Positions 53,845 through 60,394 of a stretch of 60,394 nt of DNA are shown here, piece by piece; the stretch's first letter is position 1; each line of letters starts with the position of its first letter. The notes under the pieces were generated by a model, which searched no databases, was not told the DNA's origin, and saw only the letters and a list, made by a program, of their open reading frames with translations. The stretch spans positions 2,356,811-2,417,204 of the forward strand of contig BFEA01000207.1 of the NCBI GenBank assembly GCA_003427395.1, written 5' to 3'. The stretch is from Chara braunii (taxonomy: Eukaryota > Streptophyta > Charophyceae > Charales > Characeae). A program made the position numbers and the translations under genes.

Positions 53845-54580
53845 AGGCTGGGAGAGTCTTCATAAGATTGGAGGACCAACGCTATATTTATTTTTGATTG
53901 TGTGAAGGACCAGACAGGTTCCGATAAGATTGGGTGGTCTGGTTGCTTTGACTTGTGAGGGCTGCATGTGTTTGACTTTAAGGGACCAAGCATTTTTCTA
54001 TAAGATTGGATGACCTGGTTGCCTTGTTTTCCTTATGTTTTTTTATGTTTTGTTAGTTTCTGAAGGGGAGTTGGACATGTTTCATAAGATTGGATGACCC
54101 TAACTCTCCTTTGTTTTATTCCGGGGAAGAAATTCAGGCAAAGGACTAGACAGGTTCCCATAAGATTGGGTGGTCTGGTCTGGAGTCACGCACATGCTGG
54201 AACCAAAAAATTATTTTTTTTTATATCTTATACTACTTACTTATGAACAGGCTAGTCAAACATTTTTCCATAAGATTTGATGGTCTGACTATAGTTTATC
54301 ACCAACTGAAGAGAGTACGAATAAAGAATAAAAATTGTGGTCAGAAGAGACAGACTGAATCTAGATCTAAGATGACCGGTTCATTCATATGTTCCCTTAA
54401 AAGTCAAAAGTGCAGATAATTATTTATAACTTGGATACTTAAATAGTCTAGGGCGACTAGGCTGGCTAACCTAGTCATAGGCCCAAAGAAAGGAAAAGTT
54501 GTAGTGCCCTGTGTTTGTGTATATTTTATGGCTAAGCTAGGCAGGTTCCCATAAGATTGGGTGGTCTAGCTTTATGCCTT
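53845..54580 (+). repeat. Family of at least seven TAAGAT-loop hairpins
   Basis: Copies are centred on a TAAGAT loop starting near 53,863, 53,925, 54,001, 54,085, 54,161, 54,271 and 54,552. Each has a 4-bp inner stem around the loop (for example CCCA/TGGG, TCTA/TGGA, TTCA/TGGA). Copies 2-7 also have an outer stem that differs in sequence but still pairs: ACCAGAC/GTCTGGT in copy 2, GACTAGAC/GTCTGGTC in copy 5, TAGTCA/TGACTA in copy 6, AAGCTAG/CTAGCTT in copy 7. In copy 1 the inner stem extends as GTC/GAC. Copies 2, 5 and 7 share CAGGTTCC before the loop; copies 3 and 6 share CATTTTTC. A different hairpin (GACTAGG/CCTAGTC) lies at 54,455-54,476. The array precedes the coding part of a retroelement. 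Confidence 0.85.
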
Positions 54581-54859
54581 ATGTAAGTTGGGTATAAAGG
54601 GATAAATCATTGAAAGATCATGAACTATTGTTTGATAAGGTTGACTTTGGGGCTGACGAGAGTATTTACCTTCGTGGTTTAGCTTGCATGTGGCTGAGTG
54701 AGATCACTACTTAGTCTGAGCTTCAGTTGATAGGTAGTTGCTTTAGTTGCTCGCCACGTGCTAGAGCCATAAAAGTTAGTTTCAATTCTTACATTTTCTG
54801 AGATAAGTTTATTTTACTTAGGTCAATTTCTGCATTTTTTTTTGATCTTTTGTTATACT

Positions 54860-55480
54860 TGGCTTTGTATAAATTTTGGTAAGCTACTTTCTTTACGGGA
54901 AGCGCTGCCGAAATTTCTACAAAACCAAGGAGTTAGTCAGATTTTGTCTTTTCAAAGTTCAACTTGTTTGACTTTTATAAGTGACTTAGTGAAAATCTGG
55001 AGAGTCTCATTTTCTAAAGGGAGTGTTGTCCGAAATTTTGCTAATTCAGGGAGTTAGACAAAATTGGACGTTGATAAGTCAAATTCGTTTTAGATTTTGA
55101 ACTTAGCTTTATATAAATCAGGGATTAACACTTTTTTAAAGGGGGTGCTGTCGAAAGTTTTACAAATCTAAGGAATTTTGTTAAATTTTATCTTAGTTGA
55201 ACGCAAGTTTGCTCTACGTTCATATCTGACTTAGTAAAAATCTGGAAAGACTTCTTTTCTAAGGGGAGTGCTGCCAAAATTTTTACTAATTTAGGGAGTT
55301 GGACAAAATTTGGCTTTCCAAATTTAGAGTTTGTTTTGTTTTCATATTCGAGTTAGTATAAATTTTGCGAAGGCACTTTTCCTACGGAAAGCGCTGCCAA
55401 AATTTTCTTAGTTTAGAGGAGTTATATTATATTTGGATAGGTGGCAGGTCTGACAATCCACTCTGTATAGAGGAGATTTT
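54860..55480 (+). repeat. 120-125 bp repeat, five copies, in retroelement leader
   Basis: The core (A)G(T/C)G(C/T)TG(C/T)C(C/G/A)(G/A)AAA-type motif occurs at about 54,901, 55,021, 55,144, 55,266 and 55,389, 120-125 bp apart. Each core is preceded by a TAxAAATxTxGxxAxxC(A/T)TTT stretch and followed about 25 bases later by GGAGTT and an A/T-rich segment. Several units can pair their ends: GTCC...AATTTT with AAAATTGGAC in unit 2, GCCAAAATTTT with AAAATTTGGC in unit 4. The array lies between the hairpin family and the pre-gag coding region. Confidence 0.8.
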
Positions 55481-56675
55481 GCCAAAGGTCTACCTTTTCT
55501 TTAGGTACTGGCTTAGAGAAAGGCTTAGACTTAGTTTACAAGAAAACCTCGAGTGGGGAGGTGGCAACTGGATTTTTTGAAAAGTGTGAAGACGAGAGAT
55601 CGTAAGCTTGAGGAAACAGGGCAGTCGTCAGAATCGACAGAACGGCCGAAGGAGTCGCCAGAGGCTACAGACCCGAAAGAAAAGGAGAGTGTGGTGGGAG
55701 CATCAGAGCAATGAAAGATGACAATGAGCAATACGACTCAGTATTCCAATGAAAAGTTTTCCTTGCATGTCGTGGGGAAGTTAGATGGATCGGTGGCCTG
55801 TGTAGTGATGGAAGTAAAACACCTAGCGAGACTCAGTGTGATCGAGGAGGCAGAGTGCACTCGACAAACGTTAAGGGATGTGCGACTGACTGGGTTCTAG
55901 GTAGGAGTTGAAAACGGTCGTCTGATTAGATACATATTATGTGTGACTCCTTTCGATGAGTGACCTTTATCTAGATCGTGGCACGTGACACCGAGAGAGA
56001 CTGAGAGACTCCTAGAAAAAGAGGCCAGGAAGTCAGGAAAGTTAGCCAGAGTAATAGTTGACGACGCTGTTCTCAGGACACTCTCGGCACATAACCGGTA
56101 CTGGAAGGAGTTTATTAAGACCCCAGAGGACACTGAGGACTTCGGAGACAACGACGACTTCGAAGCTTTCTACCTGATCCTGCGAGCATCCGCAGATAGG
56201 ATGTTAGTGACGCTTGCTTTAGCTGGTTTAGAATGTTAGATGAACTGCAAATATTGGGCGAGAGATTAGCCTACCTGAGGGGGAGTTACCGCGAAGGAGA
56301 CGAAAGTTTGCGGGATGGAGAGGGCCCCGTGATCCGGAACATGAGAAAGTACTGCAAGGCCTGAGTGCAATTAGCAGACGAGAGATTTTTCCCTATGAAG
56401 TAGTCAGGTACCAGGTAGCAAACAGCGGTTGGGACATGAATCAATTTTATGTAATGACCGTACACTTTCACGACCTAGGAGTACACCACATCGAGATATA
56501 CTGACCTAGGGAGCGGGCAGAGTTCTGTGTTTACACGAGGTGCTGGAGAATAAGCGCCTGAAAATTGAAGGNAGTGAAGAAGAGACTGGAAGATTTAAGG
56601 AAGACCGTTGAGGTCTGTGANGACATCTCGATTTTCGACGGTTTGCCTAGGCCGCCGATTCCANACAGAGGATTA

Positions 56676-56786
56676 GAATAGAATGGATGGGGGGCGGTAC
56701 TAAATTTCGCTAGGACGGCCGGAACGAGAAATGGTCCCAAAAGATCGACAGGAAAATAATATGATGTAGGGATGAGCGAAGAGAGA
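56676..56786 (+). repeat. 111-bp duplication, left copy (artefact)
   Basis: Bases 56,676-56,786 (GAATAGAATGGATGG... to ...GAGCGAAGAGAGA) recur at 56,822-56,932 with no difference that I could see. The two copies are separated only by the adapter sequence, so the duplication was made by the assembler. One copy should be removed when the coding region is read. Confidence 0.95.
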
Positions 56787-56821
56787 TCTCTTATACACAT
56801 CTAGATGTGTATAAGAGACAG
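56787..56821. other. Nextera mate-pair junction adapter in assembly
   Basis: The sequence TCTCTTATACACATCT (56,787-56,802) is followed directly by AGATGTGTATAAGAGACAG (56,803-56,821). The second is the 19-bp Tn5 mosaic end. The first is its reverse complement lacking the outer three bases. Two mosaic ends in this palindromic arrangement are the circularisation junction used in Nextera mate-pair libraries. It is synthetic and not part of the genome. Confidence 0.97.
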
Positions 56822-56932
56822 GAATAGAATGGATGGGGGGCGGTACTAAATTTCGCTAGGACGGCCGGAACGAGAAATGGTCCCAAAAGATCGACAGGAA
56901 AATAATATGATGTAGGGATGAGCGAAGAGAGA
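56822..56932 (+). repeat. 111-bp duplication, right copy (artefact)
   Basis: Second copy of 56,676-56,786. After its end the sequence continues AATTATCTCTGATCG, presumably the true continuation, so joining 56,786 to 56,933 would restore the genomic order. Confidence 0.9.
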
Positions 56933-57740
56933 ATTATCTCTGATCGCGAGTTGAGTTGAGGAGAGAGAGGTTTCTTGTTGGAAACAGACCGTCCGAGAAG
57001 AAACTAAAGACTATCTGTGCCTGCTGAGTTCACTAAGGAAGAGAGAGGTGATCCCGTACGAGGTAGAGAGGTACGAGCTTGTGGATAACGGATGGAAGGA
57101 GATACGTCTTTATGTGATGACCGTCAGGTTTATCTACACAGACGTGTATGATGTGAGGATTTATCTACCTAGGGAGAGAGAAGTTGATCTTGTATATGGT
57201 CGATGTTGGAAGCCAGCGGAAGAGGTTGTAGAAGGCGAGAAAGATAAGTTGCTAACTCTAGGGAAAAACGTTATTTGGGACACTCGGATAACGGTCTTTG
57301 AGGGTCTTCCTAAACCTCCCACTCCCTATCAAATTATGCAAAAGGGAAACTATGGGACTATAGTTAAGCTTGCCTTACAACATCAGGAGTTTGATGGCAA
57401 GAGGAGGAGAGTATCTGCTAGCAAGAGCCAGCGCGGTACGATGAGGGTTGTGAGATTTGGAGAGGAGGACAACGATCAATCTACGAGAACGCTTGCGTGC
57501 TTGCATTCGCGAGGAGTTACCAATTATAGGGAGCGCGATTTGTAGGAGAGTGAGGTGCCCTGAGACAGGAGTACTAGAGGTCAGGAGAGGTGCTGCCTGC
57601 ATAGAGGGACAGGAGGGACGACTCTTCCTTGACACGGAAGTCCTACGTATTGAGGGCGAGCATAAGATCCGAGACGAGGACGAAAGACTGAGGGTTATTT
57701 AAAGGGATGTCGAGAACTAGATTGAGACAATTAGAGAGTG

Positions 57741-57870
57741 GGGCTGCCGATTCTGACATTAGGTCCGGGTTGTCTGTTCTGACATGAGGTCTGGGTTGTC
57801 GGTTCTGACATTAGGTCCGGGCTGCCAGTTCTGACATTAGGTCCGGGCTGCGTGTTCCAGTGTTAGGGAC
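57741..57870 (+). repeat. 26-bp tandem array, five units
   Basis: Units of 26 bp starting at 57,741, 57,767, 57,793 and 57,819 share GGG(C/T)TG(C/T)C and TTCTGACAT(T/G)AGGTC. A fifth, degenerate unit runs to about 57,870. As 26 is not a multiple of three, the array shifts frame at every unit and cannot be translated as a simple repeat. It separates the pre-gag region from gag and may be an untranslated spacer. Confidence 0.93.
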
Positions 57871-57889
57871 GATAGATTCCCTGTATATA

Positions 57890-59950
57890 TGCGAGCTCAT
57901 AGAGGAAATAAAGTATATGGATTCTGACACGATGGGTCCACATCCGAATATAGAACAACAAGCTAGTGTATACCGAACGACACCGGATCGTGCTCTGCGA
58001 GACCTCAAGGAGCGCATCCGGCAGAATGCTCTGCTGAGACGAGTAGATCAACCGGACGATGGGGAACCCGAAGTGATGGGCTGCCCAGTNGTCGTTGAGC
58101 CAGATAGGACAGCATCGCTGGTACAGATGGGGAGTAGAACAAAACCTCCTAGTATCCGGCGGGAGATGCCCGCTCGACGCTCTCCTACATACGAGCGGAG
58201 AGAAGTCGGAGGTGATAGAGGCAGGGATGACTGGAAAGACCAGTATGCCTGGGAACAAGCTTAGAGAGATAGAGATAGACCTTCAGAGAGGAGCACACCA
58301 CCTAGACGGATCTACGACCCACAGACGGGTGAGTCGTATATGCTTCCTTACGAGAGGAGGGACAGATACATTATCTCGCACCAACCCTTGGAGCTAGACA
58401 CCAGGCCACTCATTTTCAAGGGATACGGTATCACCGAGTATCTCGAGAAGTGGGAGTTGCACGCATATCGCAGTCAATGGTCGGAGGACGAGATCATAAA
58501 CAATTTTTTGTTCAACTCGAACCCGAGCTTGAGCCAAGTAATCAAAGAAGCGCGACCAAAGGATAGGAGGTGGACTACCTACAAAGCCAGCCTTTATGAA
58601 CTCTTCAAGTTGGACGACGTCAAGTACTCAATCCGAGATCTGGAAGTGATGACCCAAGGTGAGGATGAGAGTGTCCAAGCATTTGAGAGACGGTTCTAGA
58701 AGATATCCGATGCCCTGATTGCGAAAGAGAAACTATCGGAGGCCGAGCGGTGTACAATCTTCATCGGTCGACTACCGAGGGAAAAGCAGAAGGGAGTACT
58801 GAGAGAGATGCCTCACGACAAGATAGATTTTGTGGGGGTTCTCAAGTTGGCAATGAAGGTTGAGGCAGACGATTACAAGGACCTAGTCTGGAGAGGGATG
58901 CAACGCCGNGACTTTTCTCTTTACCGTGAGTACGATGCGGAGAGGTGTCCTGATTTTAACGACCAGCCTTGGGCAGAACGACGATATTTGTTAGACGGAG
59001 GCCGACCCCAACGACCCAGGGATAGAGAGGCGGTGATAGATGAGATGAGGGAGATGAGAGAAATGATGACGGGAATGGCTAGGCAAATGACCAATATCGA
59101 GACAAAGATGGGAGCCACGACTTACAGAGACAAGTTATGGTCCCCTTACTCCTTGCGATGGGATCGCATAAATTCTGACCGTTGGCGGAGTATGGAAGAA
59201 AGGAACNTGCGCACACTCGCGGACTATCGCTCGAGAAAGAGAGATGATGATGGTTGGCGACGTAGGGATGAGGAGATTGATAGGGATCGTCGAGGAGACA
59301 TGTACCACGGGACGGACACCTTTAGCCAAGGGGGAAGGCAGGAATAGTATCCGCGCAGTCCCAGATATGATGGGAACGTGGAAGGATACCGGAGTCCAGG
59401 CAATTTCAACCGGAGAGACAAAGATGACTCCCGAGGCCAATGGGAATCGGACAGGGACCACCGAGATGGATATCGTGGCGGCTATNAGAGGGCAGAGCGA
59501 GGAGGAGGTCGTCGGGAAGATTCATGTGGGCAATATGACCGAGGAGGATATTCAGCGTCGCCTAGGTACGCGAAGTCTTCGAACTACCCCAAATCTCTTG
59601 GGCCTTCCAACCAAAATGCCAGACCTGCGAGAGAGCTGGCTCCTAGGGGTGTAGAGGACCNACCGCCCACTGCTAGAAATTCCTGCATCTATTGCAGGGG
59701 GGAAGATCATGTCAAGAGGGATTGTGTGGACCTCAGGAGAGCTATCGACGAGGGGCTTGTCGTGCTTGATGAATGCAAGTACGTCAAGTGGGCAGACGAT
59801 TTAGGCGAGGTATCGATNTTCCCTTCGGTGAAGGAGAACGTTGAGGCCAGGCGGGTGCGCCCAAGCAAGGGCAAAGAAGCGGCCAAGAGTTGGAGNGTGC
59901 GAATGACTTTATCCTTGGATGATGAGCTCAGCTACCACCCACACCTATAA
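57890..59950 (+). pseudogene. LTR-retrotransposon gag with CCHC zinc knuckle
   Basis: An N-terminal arm (57,890-58,264) contains RDLKERIRQNALLRR and basic segments. The capsid-like domain (about 58,340-58,900) has LIFKGYGITEYLEKWELHAY, WSEDEIINNFLF, then RRWTTYKASLYELFKLDDV, ESVQAFERRF, a stop, and IFIGRLPREKQKGVL. This matches the retrotransposon gag layout. An Arg/Asp/Gly-rich tail runs from about 59,100 to 59,640. A zinc knuckle CIYCRGEDHVKRDC (C-x2-C-x4-H-x4-C, all four ligands present) is at about 59,683-59,724, followed by VDLRRAIDEGLVVLDECKYV. Few stops and frameshifts break it, fewer than in the other elements, so it is the youngest gag here. Six scattered Ns interrupt it. Confidence 0.8.
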
Positions 59951-60394
59951 GGAGTGTGGCGACCAAGTCCGAGAGGGGCGCTTCTTCAAAAAAGGTCGAT
60001 ATGGACTATGTGATGATAGAAAAGGATNGGCAAATAATTGATGGAGAGAAAGTTATACTTTTGTCGTGCAAGCGCGGAGCGTGAAAGTTTACCATGAAGA
60101 GCTCGCTAGACGATATTGAAACAGTGGAGCCTCTTAGGCGTGCGCTTAAGCAACCTATGCAGTGCTCGATACTCGAGTACTTAGCTGCTTCGAGGCTCGC
60201 GTGGGATGAGCTTCAGATGATTACACATAAGATGTGCATTCCTGTATGAGACGAAGCCCAGATGGCTTTCAAGCCAGAGGTACCCAAAGTGGCAGTATCA
60301 GGAGTAAGCGCAAAGGCTGAACGCGAGGCTACAGTCTATTTGGATGGAATGAAGGAAGTACTGACGGATAAGTTCTATATTCTACGGAGTGGCA
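59951..60394 (+). pseudogene. Start of the pol region, cut by the window edge
   Basis: After the gag frame closes at 59,950, frames continue with LTDKFYILRSG, WDELQMITHKMCIPV and AQMAFKPEVPKVAVSG. This fits the beginning of a protease-containing pol, but no active-site motif falls before the edge. A stop follows CIPV and one N is at 60,028. The rest of the element lies outside the window. Confidence 0.45.

Larger units (their letters stand above)
55570..57710 (+). pseudogene. Unrecognised pre-gag ORF with tandem domain duplication
   Basis: Frames add up to about 700 codons. First an acidic Ser/Glu segment (ESTERPKESPEATDPKEKES near 55,640), then FSLHVVGKLDGSVACVVMEV, VTPRETERLLEKEARKSGKL and NDDFEAFYLILRASADRM. 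Two tandem copies of one domain follow. Copy A (about 56,380-56,700) has PYEVVRYQVANSGW, FYVMTVHF, PRERAEFCVY and FDGLPRPP. Copy B (about 57,045-57,400) has PYEVERYELVDNGW, LYVMTVRF, PREREVDLVYGRCW and FEGLPKPP. They share about half their residues. The last part shifts frame at about 57,460 and ends ELPIIGSAICRRVRC...RDEDERLRVI. Three Ns, several stops and an adapter artefact break copy A. No known family was recognised. Its position between leader and gag suggests an extra element protein. Confidence 0.55.

Noticed and set aside
56760-56932. Transposon insertion with inverted ends and duplicated target
   Set aside because: The inverted sequence is the synthetic Tn5 mosaic-end junction, and a 111-bp target duplication is not biological for Tn5.

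Overview
The window looks like repeat-dominated nuclear DNA of a plant-lineage eukaryote. I found no operons, no intact host gene, no rRNA and no CRISPR array. Nearly every recognisable coding stretch is a decayed retrotransposon: LINE and Ty3/gypsy gag, protease, reverse transcriptase (RT), RNase H and integrase. Two of the gypsy elements have primer-binding sites resembling the initiator-Met-tRNA sites common in plant LTR elements. A large streptophyte-type genome (for example a charophyte alga) would fit, but the sequence alone cannot prove the species. The long runs between elements carry only degenerate repeats.

Layout. At 0.2-3.5 kb lie pieces of LINE retrotransposons in both orientations. 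From 3.7 to 7.9 kb there are unassigned sequence and short tandem repeats. From about 7.9 to 16.7 kb there is one plus-strand Ty3/gypsy element: LTR end, primer site, gag, protease, RT, RNase H, integrase and C-terminal integrase domain. It is interrupted by MITEs, and its RT palm has been tandemly duplicated twice. A second gypsy integrase fragment follows at 17-17.6 kb. From 17.9 to 34 kb there are degenerate satellites, MITEs, tRNA-like SINE heads, a pyrimidine tract and a small unrecognised coding patch at 27.5-28.6 kb. From about 34.4 to 41 kb a minus-strand Ty3/gypsy element reads gag to integrase from right to left, with one MITE in its RT and another in its integrase. From 41 to 53 kb the sequence is mostly unassigned, with LTR-like and SINE-like scraps.

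From 53.8 kb to the right edge is the most distinctive part: a younger-looking, incomplete plus-strand LTR element. Its leader holds a family of at least seven hairpins with a conserved TAAGAT loop and covarying stems, then five copies of a ~120-bp repeat. Next comes an unrecognised pre-gag coding region containing a tandemly duplicated ~105-residue domain, then a 26-bp tandem array, then gag with a CCHC zinc knuckle. Inside it, at 56,787-56,821, is the Nextera mate-pair junction adapter flanked by an exact-looking 111-bp duplication. This is an assembly artefact, not biology.

An Asp-to-Asn (G-to-A) change recurs at motif and catalytic positions in several elements. It suggests decay driven largely by cytosine deamination.
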